Assembly: GCF_016294135.1 (NCBI RefSeq)
Contig: NZ_JAEDCO010000025.1
Span: 1 to 24,000 of the forward strand
Length of the DNA stretch: 24,000 bases
Source: Methanobrevibacter ruminantium
GTDB taxonomy: Archaea; Methanobacteriota; Methanobacteria; Methanobacteriales; Methanobacteriaceae
Direction: 5' to 3'
Shown: in pieces, positions 1 through 8,043 of the stretch
How the letters are laid out: each line of letters starts with the position of its first letter
How positions within the stretch are numbered: position 1 is the first letter of the stretch
Position numbers and translations under genes: made by a program
The notes under the pieces: generated by a model
The model's input: only the letters and a program-made list of their open reading frames with translations
Told to the model about the DNA's origin: nothing
Databases searched by the model: none

Positions 1-1776
1 GTTTATCAGGTAACTGAAGAGAACTACAATACCTATTTCGATTCAAACGGCAAGTTAAGAGACAATGTTAAGGATGGGGATGTGTTGGTATTCAGCGGCA
101 GCTTTTCACCTAAAGGCAAGATTGTCTTGAACAAGATTGTCAGCCTTATCGGTGACAATGCATTCTTAAGGGATACCACTATCTTTGTAAATACCTCTAA
201 CTGTAAGGTACAGGACTTCAATATTATAAACAATGGTACTGATGACAGCAATTGCAACCTTTGGGGAATTTATGTTTATGAAGCCGATAATGAAGTGATT
301 ACAGGAAACAATATCACAATATGGGATAAGAATACATCCTATGGAATTTACCTTTGCGACTCCTATAACAATACAGTTGCAAACAATAGCATAAAGTGTC
401 AAGGAGACAATTTGGTATTTGCTCTCTTGACTTATGAGACATATGATACCCTTTTTGAAAACAACACAATATTAGCTATTGGAACAAGTGAATTGTATCC
501 TTATTATGAAACAATTTGTATTGATGGAGTTCGCAGTATTTCAGAGCTTTCCAAGACATATGGTGTGATATTGGACTTCTCAAGCGATAACCAGTTCATT
601 CACAATGACATCGAGGTCACTTCAACTGTAGAAGGTTTCCAAGTGCCTTATAATCCTTCTGTAAACATTCTAATTGGCCTTTACATTTACTATGAGTCCA
701 ATAGAAACAATATCAGCGAAAACAATGTTTACATTCATGGACATGATCCATTCCTTTATGGAATGGGTTCATCTGGTGATGATACAAGTAAATCCGTGAC
801 TTATGCATGTGAAAACATTTTCGCAAAGAACAACATTACAATAGATGCGGATTACTTTGCTATGGGAATGATCTTAAGGCACAATTCCAAAGACACTGTT
901 GTTGAAGACAACCAATTCAATCTTTATTCCAATAATTATACATACGGATTGACATTGGAGATTTCACAAGGTGCTAAAGTCAAGGACAATACCCTTAATC
1001 TTACTGGCCGTGCAGGAATTTACGCTGTAGAGCTTTATTCCGCTTGGAGCAATGATATCAGCTACAACCAAATCTATGCAAACGGTAGTTTCAGTGAAGT
1101 GGGCCTTTACGGTTCTTCAGGAAACAATATCACTCACAACACTATCCATTCATTTGGTGATGGTATCAATGACCCTGCACAAGGGCCGGAGCACCCAGAT
1201 TCAGTGACATTGATCAACACTGGAATATTGCTTGAAAAGGGTTCCAATGGAAACATCATTTCAGACAATACCATCATAACTGATGGGGACAATGCAATTA
1301 CCATTGACGGTTCAGTGGGCAATACAATTGCAAATAATGAGTTATCCTCATCAAAAGGCGGAGGAAATGCTGCTGTTAAGGATAATACTGGAATGAACCA
1401 TATTTCAGGTAATACAGGTTCAAGATATGGTTCCAATTCAGATGACAGTTCCAATGGAAATTCTGGAAGTCCAATTCATACAAATGGTACTTCAAGCCAA
1501 TCAAGCAATTCAGGTAATTCTGATTCCAATGGAGCAAGTTCATTCGGTAATGTAAATTCCAATTTCAATGCAAATGCCCAATCTTCTGCAAATGATGGTG
1601 CTGGAGATTCAGGTGAAGCAGGTGATGGATCTGACATCATTGCAAGTGAACTTGAAGAGGTTGCAAGTAAATCCTTATCTGGTGGAGTATTCGTACCGGT
1701 TGTAGCTTTACTCTTAATATTGGTCTTCTGTTTCAGTTTCTTAGGTGCAAAAGACGAAGATGATGAAGAAGAATAA
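1..1776 (+). CDS. Adhesin-like beta-helix surface protein, C-terminal membrane anchor (5' partial)
   Basis: The reading frame is open to base 1, so the gene starts upstream; the internal ATG at 82 is not a convincing start because the homologous module already begins at about base 10. The visible 591 residues contain Asn-rich degenerate repeats (NNxI, GNNIT, DNTI) of the kind that form right-handed parallel beta-helices (PbH1/NosD-like). They are followed by a Ser/Asn/Gly-rich linker (about residues 465-545), then one hydrophobic segment (VFVPVVALLLILVF and onward) and a short acidic tail (DEDDEEE). This arrangement fits an extracellular solenoid held by a C-terminal membrane anchor. Its first ~390 residues are paralogous to the middle of the next gene, including a single TICIDG motif at 511-528. 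Similar proteins are called adhesin-like in methanogens; the ligand is unknown. Beta-helix type is well supported, adhesion is inferred. Confidence 0.85.
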   Translation, partial: VYQVTEENYNTYFDSNGKLRDNVKDGDVLVFSGSFSPKGKIVLNKIVSLIGDNAFLRDTTIFVNTSNCKVQDFNIINNGTDDSNCNLWGIYVYEADNEVITGNNITIWDKNTSYGIYLCDSYNNTVANNSIKCQGDNLVFALLTYETYDTLFENNTILAIGTSELYPYYETICIDGVRSISELSKTYGVILDFSSDNQFIHNDIEVTSTVEGFQVPYNPSVNILIGLYIYYESNRNNISENNVYIHGHDPFLYGMGSSGDDTSKSVTYACENIFAKNNITIDADYFAMGMILRHNSKDTVVEDNQFNLYSNNYTYGLTLEISQGAKVKDNTLNLTGRAGIYAVELYSAWSNDISYNQIYANGSFSEVGLYGSSGNNITHNTIHSFGDGINDPAQGPEHPDSVTLINTGILLEKGSNGNIISDNTIITDGDNAITIDGSVGNTIANNELSSSKGGGNAAVKDNTGMNHISGNTGSRYGSNSDDSSNGNSGSPIHTNGTSSQSSNSGNSDSNGASSFGNVNSNFNANAQSSANDGAGDSGEAGDGSDIIASELEEVASKSLSGGVFVPVVALLLILVFCFSFLGAKDEDDEEE

Positions 1777-2180
1777 TTTGGATAAAAGAATAAATATCTA
1801 ATATTTGTTCTCTTTTTTATTTTTTATTAGGAAATACCTGGCAAAAATTAATATTTTAAGTTATTAAAGTTTCTACTTTTACCTTTCTTTTTTTAATTAT
1901 TTATCTAATTTTTTCTATATTGTTTTTTATCTTCTTCTCCATCTTTTCTATTTCAACTCCTTTTATAATTAATACTATTTCGTAAAATTTATATTATTAT
2001 ATAATAATAAATATAAATGTATAAATTTAGTTTTAAAATTCTTAAATTATATTTTATTTTTTTATCAAGTTTGATTTATCATTTTAAAAAATCATATTAA
2101 AATGAAATGTAATTTAGTAATTTATTATTTTAATCTAGCATGCTAAATGATTTATTTTATAAATCGAGGTGTTTAAACAT
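1777..2180. other. AT-rich intergenic region between the two adhesin-like genes
   Basis: No convincing ORF or RNA gene is seen. A T-rich stretch at about 1801-1830 follows the first gene and is a plausible oligo-T terminator. AT-rich TATA-like runs at about 1986-2030 could be the promoter for the next gene, but they are too degenerate to place precisely. A 10-bp palindrome TAGCATGCTA sits at 2136-2145. The GAGGTG at 2166-2171 is the ribosome binding site of the downstream gene and fixes its start at the ATG at 2181. Confidence 0.5.
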
Positions 2181-5100
2181 ATGAATTCTAATAAATTTAT
2201 TCCAATGTTGGGATTATTGATTCTATTGATATTAGCTATTGGATCTATAAGTGCAAGTGATGTAGATTCAGATTCAATAATAGGGGATAGTGATGCTAAT
2301 ATCGATTTGGCAGCTACAGAAACGGCTGTAAATGAAATCGATGGTTCCAGTATTGATGATGAAGAAAATACTGATGATGTTATTGCTAATGTGGATGATG
2401 AGAGCATTAGCGATAATGTAGGAAGTATTGATGATGTTGAAAGTGAAGTAGGTGTGGAAAACCGTCTAGGTGCTAGCGCTGATAATGAAATTCTTGCATC
2501 TACTATACAATTTACAGAAAGCAAATATTCCACTTACTTTAATTCAAATGGAAATATCATCGCTGGAAAACTAAAAGCTGGAGACACTTTAGACTTTTCA
2601 GGAAAGTTCACAGATAAAATGTTTATAATCAATATTCCTTTGATTGTAACCAGTACAAAAGGCACAGCACAGTTTACCAATTGTGGATTTAGTTTTATAA
2701 ATGGTTCAAGCGGTTCAAGCATTTCCAATTTAAAAATGAACAATTCTGTTGCTGACAGGCCACTTATTTCAGTGTCTGATGTAAATGATATGGAAATTTA
2801 TAATAATGACCTATTTGCTTCCGGTAGGGGCTCTCATCCTATGGCCTTTTCAAGAGTAAATAGATTGCATATTTATAGAAACACTCTCCAAACCACTGGT
2901 TATGTACAGGGTTGGGGACATCCATCCGCTATGGTCTTAAATAATGCAGGGTCTTGTAATATCACACAAAATACAGTAATAACCAATGATTCAAATGGTA
3001 TTTATTTCAGTGGATATGCTGCAAATACTGGAATGGGCGCTGGAGGAGATGCAGCAAGTTATTCTAATTACATTGTAAATAATACAGTTTCTTCCATTAG
3101 GCCTCTACCTTCATCATTTGTTTATGCTATTCAAGTGATGAGTAGTAATAATTTTATTATTAACAATACAATTTATAATGTATATAGGGGAATTTCCACT
3201 ACTGGTTCCAATAATCAAATAATCGGAAATAACATATCAGGAATACATGGAGCTTATTATAGTCAGACTACAGTAGAGCAAGGTGGGGAAGCTGCAATAA
3301 TTTCAGGTTCAAATTCCATAGTCAAAGAAAACATTATTAGTAACTGTCTTTTCAGTCAGGATATAAAAGGGGCTGCTATAAATGTCAATAAGAATTCTCT
3401 TGTAAGTGGTAACATTATTCAAAATTGTTCTGGTATGGGTATCGTATTAACTGGGGGCAATATTACTCTCAATGGTAATAATTTAAATGTCACAGGATAT
3501 GGGTTATTAGCTGAAGGAAACATTGCTAATGTTGAAATGGAGTTAAATGTCATAGATTCCAGTGATCAACATTCAATTCATTTGGCAAGAACTTCAAGAA
3601 ATGATTTCCCTCATGACTTTATCATCCAAAACAACACTCTTTACAGTAATGCGGAAGAAGCTATTTATATGGATGATGTGTGTACAAATATATTGAGAGG
3701 TAACAATATTATCATTGGTGAGTCTGGAAGTCATATAGTTGATGAAAATAATACCCATATAATTAATGAAAAGAATTTTTATAATTATTTTTTACTTACA
3801 GGTTCATTCAATAAAAGAGTTAATGAAGATGACACTATAATATTTGTAGGTAACTTTTCAAGTAAAGGAAAATTAAATATTAATAAAAAAGTCATTATTC
3901 AAGGTGTAAATGCAGTATTTGAAGATACAACATTCCTTATTTCAGAAGTTGATGGTTTAATTTTTGAAAACATTAACATTACAAACCCTAATAAAAAACT
4001 ATCTGATCGCTTATGGGGTATTCAAATAAGCAAATCCAATAATGTAACTATTAAAGATTGTAATATTTCCATTTACGATCCTTATTCAGCATTTGCAGTT
4101 TATGTATTGGATTCCAATGATTGCAAAGTAATCAATAACAGTTTAGAAGCAAAAGGTGATTACTTCACAGTAGCTTTATTCTCATTTAATTCCACCAATC
4201 TTTTGATTGATGGAAATTCCATCAAAACCATTGGTCCTGGTGAAACTTACCTTTGCAACAACAGAAGCTGTTTAAACATTTTGGTTCAAGGTGTAACAAT
4301 CTGTCCAGATGGAACCATTATCTGCCCAGATGGAACAACATATAGTCCTGGCGATTATGAGGTTTGCACTGACGGCACAATCATTTGTCCGGATGGAACA
4401 ACTATCTGCACTGATGGAACTACTATTTGTGCTGATGGTACTCAAATCTGTACCGATGGAACTATTATCTGTGCAGATGGAACACAATATGCTCCTGGAC
4501 AATACACTACCTGTGCTGATGGTTCAATAATTTGTCCAGATGGAAAAGTAATTTGTATTAATGGAACTATATATTCTCCAGAAGAATGCGAAAATCTCAC
4601 AAATGGTGAAATCCGTTGCCCTGACGGAACTGTCCTTTGTCCAGACGGCACTGTTTTATGTACTGATGGATCTACTATCTGTCCAGATGGTAGAACAATT
4701 TGCGCTGATGGAACCATTATCTGTGCAGACAGGTATAAAATTTGCACTAATGGTTCAATAATTTGTCCTGATGGAACAACAATTGCTTCTGGTGATTACA
4801 ATAATGAAAGTGGCGTAATTACCCTTCCAGATAATACTGTCATTTATGAAAATGGAACTGTTGTTTGCTCTGACGGCACAGTAATCTGTCCTGATGGTAC
4901 TGGTGGCTCAGGATTATTGGATGGAGTTATTCCAGGAACCCATATGATTTCTGGCCTATTTAGAACATATGGTGCTTTATTTGTACATTCATCTAATATC
5001 AATTTCATAAACAATAATGTTAATGTAAGCTCAACCCTTGATCCTTTCTATAAGTTAAATGAGTCTTGCAACACTATTGCTGGAGTATTCATTCATTATG

Positions 5101-6266
5101 GAGGATTCAACAATACAATTGCAAACAATAACATTACTCTTGATTCAAATGACCCTGTCATTTATGGTATAGGTATTGTAGGTGCAAGTTCAAACAGCAC
5201 TGCAATTGGTTCTAAAAACAATTCCTTCATTGACAATAATGTTTTCATCAAAGGACCATACCATGGTGTTGGAATCTATTTAGGAAATAAAGCGACAAAT
5301 TCAACATTTGCAAACAGTTTTGTAATTTCTGCAGTCAATGTGCATGAAATCGTAAACCGCACCCTTGTGGAAAATGATGAGAACGTTATTGATGGAAATA
5401 CATTTGAGATAATCCCTCCTCATCATACTGCTTTAACTGTTTCAAGTGCTTCATATAAATGGAATAATGGAAATAAATACGTTTCAATTACCCTTAAGGA
5501 CATTAATGGTACATTGATTCCTAACCAAAGCATAGTTATAACAGTTGATGGCAAGAATTACACTGGCGTTACTGATGCAAATGGTGTAGCTAAAATCAAG
5601 GTTACAATAAGCAAAGTTGGTGCTTTTGACGTTGTTGCATACTTCAATGGCGAAGGAAACTACATTGCTTCAACCAGCAAAGGAAAACTCACTTTAACCA
5701 AAGACAGCACAAGCTTGACTTCTTCTGGCAAGACTTATGCGGTAACTGTAACTTCAAAATCAATTACATTAACCTTGAAAGATGGAAGCGGAAAGGTAAT
5801 TGCAAATAGAAAAGTCACTGCAACCGTAAATGGAAAGACCTACACTGCAACAACCAATTCAAAAGGTGTAGCTACTTTCAAATTGACTTTAAAAACAGTG
5901 AAAACTTATACAGTTTCACTTAAATTTGCAGGAGACAGTTATTACACAGCTAGCACCAAGTCAATAAAAGTTAAGGTAACCAAGACAAAAACCAAATTGA
6001 CTGTTCCTAAAAAGACCTATAAAAGGACTGCAAAAGTTAAGAAAATTACTGCAACCTTAAAGGATCAAACTGGAAAGGTCATCAAGTCCAAAAAGGTTAC
6101 TTTCACTGTCAACGGCAAGAAATACACTGCAAAAACCAATAAGAAAGGTGTAGCTACTGTAAAGGTTAAACTCTCTAAAAAGAAAACCTACAAGGTTACA
6201 GTTAAGTTTGCTGGTGACAAGACTTACTATGCGGTTAAAAAGACTGGTAAAGTTGTAATAAAATAG
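2181..6266 (+). CDS. Giant adhesin-like protein: signal peptide, beta-helix, Cys-heptad array, three Ig-like domains
   Basis: The protein has 1361 residues. I chose the ATG at 2181 because GAGGTG (2166-2171) lies 9 nt upstream; the in-frame GTG at 2169 overlaps that site. Order of parts: a signal peptide (hydrophobic core GLLILLILAIG, likely cleavage near ISA-SD at residue 26); an acidic low-complexity stretch to about 95; Asn-rich beta-helix repeats (about 105-700); a 202-residue Cys-rich heptad array (706-907); more beta-helix (to about 1080); and three ~90-residue Ig-like domains (1083-1360) with Lys-rich, increasingly basic sequence. There is no C-terminal membrane segment, unlike the upstream paralogue, so attachment may be by charge to the cell wall or by partners. 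The module Y-x2-YF-x-SxG...F-x-GxF occurs twice (2511 and 3765) and once in the upstream gene. The role in surface adhesion is inferred. Confidence 0.9.
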   Translation: MNSNKFIPMLGLLILLILAIGSISASDVDSDSIIGDSDANIDLAATETAVNEIDGSSIDDEENTDDVIANVDDESISDNVGSIDDVESEVGVENRLGASADNEILASTIQFTESKYSTYFNSNGNIIAGKLKAGDTLDFSGKFTDKMFIINIPLIVTSTKGTAQFTNCGFSFINGSSGSSISNLKMNNSVADRPLISVSDVNDMEIYNNDLFASGRGSHPMAFSRVNRLHIYRNTLQTTGYVQGWGHPSAMVLNNAGSCNITQNTVITNDSNGIYFSGYAANTGMGAGGDAASYSNYIVNNTVSSIRPLPSSFVYAIQVMSSNNFIINNTIYNVYRGISTTGSNNQIIGNNISGIHGAYYSQTTVEQGGEAAIISGSNSIVKENIISNCLFSQDIKGAAINVNKNSLVSGNIIQNCSGMGIVLTGGNITLNGNNLNVTGYGLLAEGNIANVEMELNVIDSSDQHSIHLARTSRNDFPHDFIIQNNTLYSNAEEAIYMDDVCTNILRGNNIIIGESGSHIVDENNTHIINEKNFYNYFLLTGSFNKRVNEDDTIIFVGNFSSKGKLNINKKVIIQGVNAVFEDTTFLISEVDGLIFENINITNPNKKLSDRLWGIQISKSNNVTIKDCNISIYDPYSAFAVYVLDSNDCKVINNSLEAKGDYFTVALFSFNSTNLLIDGNSIKTIGPGETYLCNNRSCLNILVQGVTICPDGTIICPDGTTYSPGDYEVCTDGTIICPDGTTICTDGTTICADGTQICTDGTIICADGTQYAPGQYTTCADGSIICPDGKVICINGTIYSPEECENLTNGEIRCPDGTVLCPDGTVLCTDGSTICPDGRTICADGTIICADRYKICTNGSIICPDGTTIASGDYNNESGVITLPDNTVIYENGTVVCSDGTVICPDGTGGSGLLDGVIPGTHMISGLFRTYGALFVHSSNINFINNNVNVSSTLDPFYKLNESCNTIAGVFIHYGGFNNTIANNNITLDSNDPVIYGIGIVGASSNSTAIGSKNNSFIDNNVFIKGPYHGVGIYLGNKATNSTFANSFVISAVNVHEIVNRTLVENDENVIDGNTFEIIPPHHTALTVSSASYKWNNGNKYVSITLKDINGTLIPNQSIVITVDGKNYTGVTDANGVAKIKVTISKVGAFDVVAYFNGEGNYIASTSKGKLTLTKDSTSLTSSGKTYAVTVTSKSITLTLKDGSGKVIANRKVTATVNGKTYTATTNSKGVATFKLTLKTVKTYTVSLKFAGDSYYTASTKSIKVKVTKTKTKLTVPKKTYKRTAKVKKITATLKDQTGKVIKSKKVTFTVNGKKYTAKTNKKGVATVKVKLSKKKTYKVTVKFAGDKTYYAVKKTGKVVIK
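4296..4901 (+). repeat. In-frame Cys-rich heptad repeat array (xICxDGT), about 22 cysteines
   Basis: Inside the adhesin-like gene at 2181, 202 residues are built from seven-residue units of the form [TIQV]-[IV]-C-[PTA]-[DN]-G-T, with clean runs such as TICTDGT, TICADGT, QICTDGT. I count 22 cysteines. Units are broken at intervals by longer linkers of the type T-x-Y-S-P-G-D-Y (near 4330, 4487 and 4570, and a degenerate one at 4785), giving a higher-order repeat. Synonymous codons differ from unit to unit (tgt/tgc, gat/gac, gga/ggc), so the array is not a fresh DNA slippage product. The 21-bp period also explains why other frames lack stops here. Confidence 0.9.
5427..6263 (+). repeat. Three tandem Ig-like (Big_1/invasin-type) domains
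   Basis: The C-terminus of the adhesin-like protein contains three related blocks of about 90 residues, starting near 5427, 5700 and 5976. Each shows the pattern of an Ig-like bacterial fold: ITLKDxxGxxIxNxxVTxTVNGKxY, then TxxxGVAxxKxTL, then YTVxxxFAGDxxY. Domains 2 and 3 are closer to each other than to domain 1. The last domain is very Lys-rich (KKKTYKVTVKFAGDKTYY), which could favour binding to anionic cell-wall polymers. That last point is inference. Confidence 0.85.
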
Positions 6267-6276
6267 ATTTTCAAAT

Positions 6277-6315
6277 AATGATTAAGTCAAATGAAATAAT
6301 TTGAACTTAATTATT
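6277..6315 (+). terminator. Hairpin terminator after the adhesin-like gene
   Basis: An inverted repeat begins 10 nt after the stop codon. The left arm ATTAAGTCAAAT (6281-6292) and right arm ATTTGAACTTAAT (6299-6311) pair with one bulged base around a 6-nt loop, and a few outer pairs extend the stem. A T-rich tract (6311-6332) follows. This fits transcription termination between the adhesin-like gene and the ExbB-like gene, so the two are probably separate units. Confidence 0.6.
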
Positions 6316-6343
6316 TTATTTTCTTTATTTTTATGGTGATTGA

Positions 6344-7087
6344 ATGATAAATATTGGAAATGCTTTGATTTTTTCAGATGAAGCTGCCTTTCAGGGATCA
6401 AACAATGGCTTATTTGCATTTTTCTCAAATACTAATGGTGCTGGCTTTCCTATACTGGATAGTTCATTGACTGCTATTACACAGGCATTGCAGATACCTG
6501 TAATCATTCTTTTAATAGCATTTTTAGTATTCGCTGTATATACTTTAGGAAAGCTTCTAGCAGAACACCTTTCTCGTAAGAAAGTACCTGTTAGCTTAAT
6601 CAAAGAAATGATTTACTCAATCTATGATGCAGAGTCTGCTGAAGACATTAAAAATGTAGTCAATAATGCAGATATTCAAAAGTCTCAAAAGAGAATTTTA
6701 TCTGAACTGGCAGAGTCAGAGCATCTTGGTAAAAAGTCAAGGGAAACATTGGCTCGTAGATTGATTGATAATGAAGAGGATAAGATTGCACAAAACCTCA
6801 ACAAGACTGACATTGTCACTAAAATTGGTCCGACCCTTGGATTGATGGGTACTTTAATCCCTATGGGTCCAGGTCTTGCAGCATTAGGTACCGGTGATGT
6901 AACCACACTTGCAAGTGCAATTACAATTGCATTCAATACAACAGTTATTGGTATTGGATCTGGTGCTATTGCATACTTTGCATCTAAATTGAGACGCAGA
7001 TGGTTTGGTGAATACCTTGCCAACTTGGATGCTTTGATGGATGCGATTTTAGATAATATTGACAAGAGAGATGAGAGACTTAAATAG
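6344..7087 (+). CDS. MotA/TolQ/ExbB-type proton channel subunit
   Basis: A 247-residue membrane protein. TM1 is about residues 51-69 (IPVIILLIAFLVFAVYTLG). A cytoplasmic region (70-155) follows. TM2 and TM3 form the conserved family block: TKIGPTLGLMGTLIPMGPGL (159-178), then ITIAFNTTVIGIGSGAIAYF (193-212), with polar Thr residues in TM3 as in ExbB/TolQ. The basic cluster KLRRRW comes right after TM3. In bacteria, such proteins form the stator pentamer that turns proton or sodium flow into mechanical work with ExbD, TolR or MotB. The partner here is probably the DUF2149 gene 181 bp downstream. Start: GGTGAT at 6335-6340, three nt before the ATG. Bacterial TonB/Tol partners have no obvious archaeal equivalent, so the energised process is unknown. 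Confidence 0.9.
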   Translation: MINIGNALIFSDEAAFQGSNNGLFAFFSNTNGAGFPILDSSLTAITQALQIPVIILLIAFLVFAVYTLGKLLAEHLSRKKVPVSLIKEMIYSIYDAESAEDIKNVVNNADIQKSQKRILSELAESEHLGKKSRETLARRLIDNEEDKIAQNLNKTDIVTKIGPTLGLMGTLIPMGPGLAALGTGDVTTLASAITIAFNTTVIGIGSGAIAYFASKLRRRWFGEYLANLDALMDAILDNIDKRDERLK

Positions 7088-7165
7088 TCACTGAAGTGAT
7101 TGAAAATTTACAATATACTTTTGAAAACAATAATTTTAATTAATTGTTTTTAGAAAACAAGCTTT

Positions 7166-7183
7166 TATATTGTATACAATATA
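7166..7183. promoter_or_regulatory. 18-bp perfect palindrome overlapping a TATA-like element upstream of the DUF2149 gene
   Basis: TATATTGTATACAATATA is a perfect palindrome about 86 bp before the ATG at 7269. Its left flank (cttttatat) reads as an archaeal TATA box, so it could be an operator overlapping a promoter, meaning the small gene may have its own transcript. A further inverted repeat (AAAACAAT at 7124-7131, ATTGTTTT at 7143-7150) just upstream could end the ExbB-like transcript. Confidence 0.45.
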
Positions 7184-7268
7184 TTTAAAAAATTTTACAA
7201 TAGATTAGAATTCATATGGTTTAAAATTTGAAAATTTTATAAGGATTTCATATATTTTGGTGATTATT

Positions 7269-7619
7269 ATGGCTCGTCGTCGAGGAAAAGGACGTTTTGA
7301 TAGTGAGGAAGAAGACCCTATGGCAGGAACAGCTAACCTTGTGGATGCAATGTTGGTTATAGCTGTAGGTTTGCTTGTGTTCCTAGTGCTTGCTTGGAAT
7401 ATGCAAAGCGTTTTATTTAATGAGGACTTGACTCAAGAACATAAGGAAAAGGTCATGGAAGCCATGAATCAGGAAGTGACTGAGGTTCAAGAGGGACAGA
7501 TATTAAATGAAACTCCAGATACAAGCAATCAGACTGGACAGGGCTATACCGAGATGGGTAAGGTCTATAAGGATTCATCTACGGGTAAGCTGATTATGGT
7601 TCAGAATAAGACTAATTAA
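7269..7619 (+). CDS. DUF2149 family membrane protein, ExbD-like partner
   Basis: A 116-residue protein starting MARRRGKGRF. The ATG at 7269 is chosen because GGTGAT (7259-7264) lies 4 nt before it; the in-frame TTG at 7257 overlaps this site. A short basic, cytoplasmic N-terminus leads to one transmembrane segment (NLVDAMLVIAVGLLVFLVLAW, residues 23-43). Asp26 lies near its start, just where ExbD/TolR carry the essential membrane Asp (pattern LIDVxLVLLI). The outer part ends in GYTEMGKVYKDSSTGKLIMV, which I recognise as the DUF2149 signature. The topology and the upstream ExbB-like gene suggest a two-part proton-driven complex. The family call is fairly firm; the ExbD equivalence is inferred from the Asp position and gene pairing. 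Confidence 0.8.
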   Translation: MARRRGKGRFDSEEEDPMAGTANLVDAMLVIAVGLLVFLVLAWNMQSVLFNEDLTQEHKEKVMEAMNQEVTEVQEGQILNETPDTSNQTGQGYTEMGKVYKDSSTGKLIMVQNKTN

Positions 7620-7680
7620 TCTTTCTTCTTTTTTTATTTTTATTTTTTATTTTTTTAATTTTTATTTTAACTTTTTTTAA
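7620..7680 (+). terminator. Oligo-T terminator after the DUF2149 gene
   Basis: Immediately after the stop codon the + strand becomes almost pure pyrimidine with several runs of five to seven T (TTCTTTTTTT, TTTTTTAATTT, CTTTTTTT). This is the typical archaeal hairpin-free termination signal. Confidence 0.6.
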
Positions 7681-7705
7681 TATTTTTACTATTTTTAAAT
7701 TTTAA

Positions 7706-7717
7706 TTATTTATACTA
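7706..7717 (+). promoter_or_regulatory. TATA box of the RNase P RNA gene
   Basis: TTATTTATACTA is centred about 23 bp upstream of the predicted RNA 5' end at about 7734, the normal archaeal TATA-to-start distance. The call rests on spacing and composition only. Confidence 0.45.
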
Positions 7718-7733
7718 GAAAATATAAATTATT

Positions 7734-8028
7734 GGTAATGGTAAGCCGAAGACAGCTGTTGGTTTTATAACTAGGGAAACTCCGCACATCATATAGACTG
7801 TAAAGTTGAAAGACTTATGCTGAGAAGTATGACTCTGGAGCAGAAACGACACGGCCTTTGATGGATGACAATGATGCTTGACTGATGGACATTAAAGGAA
7901 TCGGTGAAACGGCCAATCTACAGGATGCAAGAACAAATATGCTGATGACCTCTAAGGGAAGCAGAGTAGTTCGCTAAGATGAATGCTGTATAAAACAGAA
8001 TGTGGGTTACTCTCGGCAGACCATTATT
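7734..8028 (+). ncRNA. rnpB: RNase P RNA, archaeal
   Basis: This gene-free but G-rich island has the conserved blocks of RNase P RNA, the ribozyme that cleaves tRNA 5' leaders. The 5' block AGGGAAACTCCGCAC (7773-7787) matches the P4-forming region. GCAGAAACGACACGGCC (about 7840-7856) is an internal conserved block, and ACAGAATGTGGGTTAC (7995-8010) is the 3' P4 strand (consensus ACAGAANNNGGCTTAC). The ends pair as P1: TAATGGT (7736-7742) with ACCATTA (8020-8026), followed by GCCGA with TCGGC. The predicted length of about 295 nt suits archaeal RNase P RNA. Ends are good to a few nt. A T-rich tail (8027-8040) follows; the bioF gene converges on it. Confidence 0.93.
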
Positions 8029-8043
8029 TTCTCTATTTTCATA

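Noticed and set aside
1134..1454. Minus-strand open frame of about 100 codons opposite the first adhesin-like gene.
   Set aside because: Composition is the mirror of the Asn/Ser/Gly-rich coding strand, with no domain.
4272..4761. Several long open frames on both strands across the Cys-rich array.
   Set aside because: The 21-bp repeat unit is a multiple of three, so every frame repeats a stop-free pattern. They lack start contexts and resemble no protein family.
4296..4901. Regularly spaced repeat that could be taken for a CRISPR array.
   Set aside because: Units are contiguous 21-bp codon repeats inside a reading frame, with no unique spacers and with synonymous variation.
7088..7099. Short stem TCACT-GA-AGTGA after the ExbB-like gene.
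   Set aside because: Only 5 bp with a 2-nt loop and no T tract; too weak to call a terminator.
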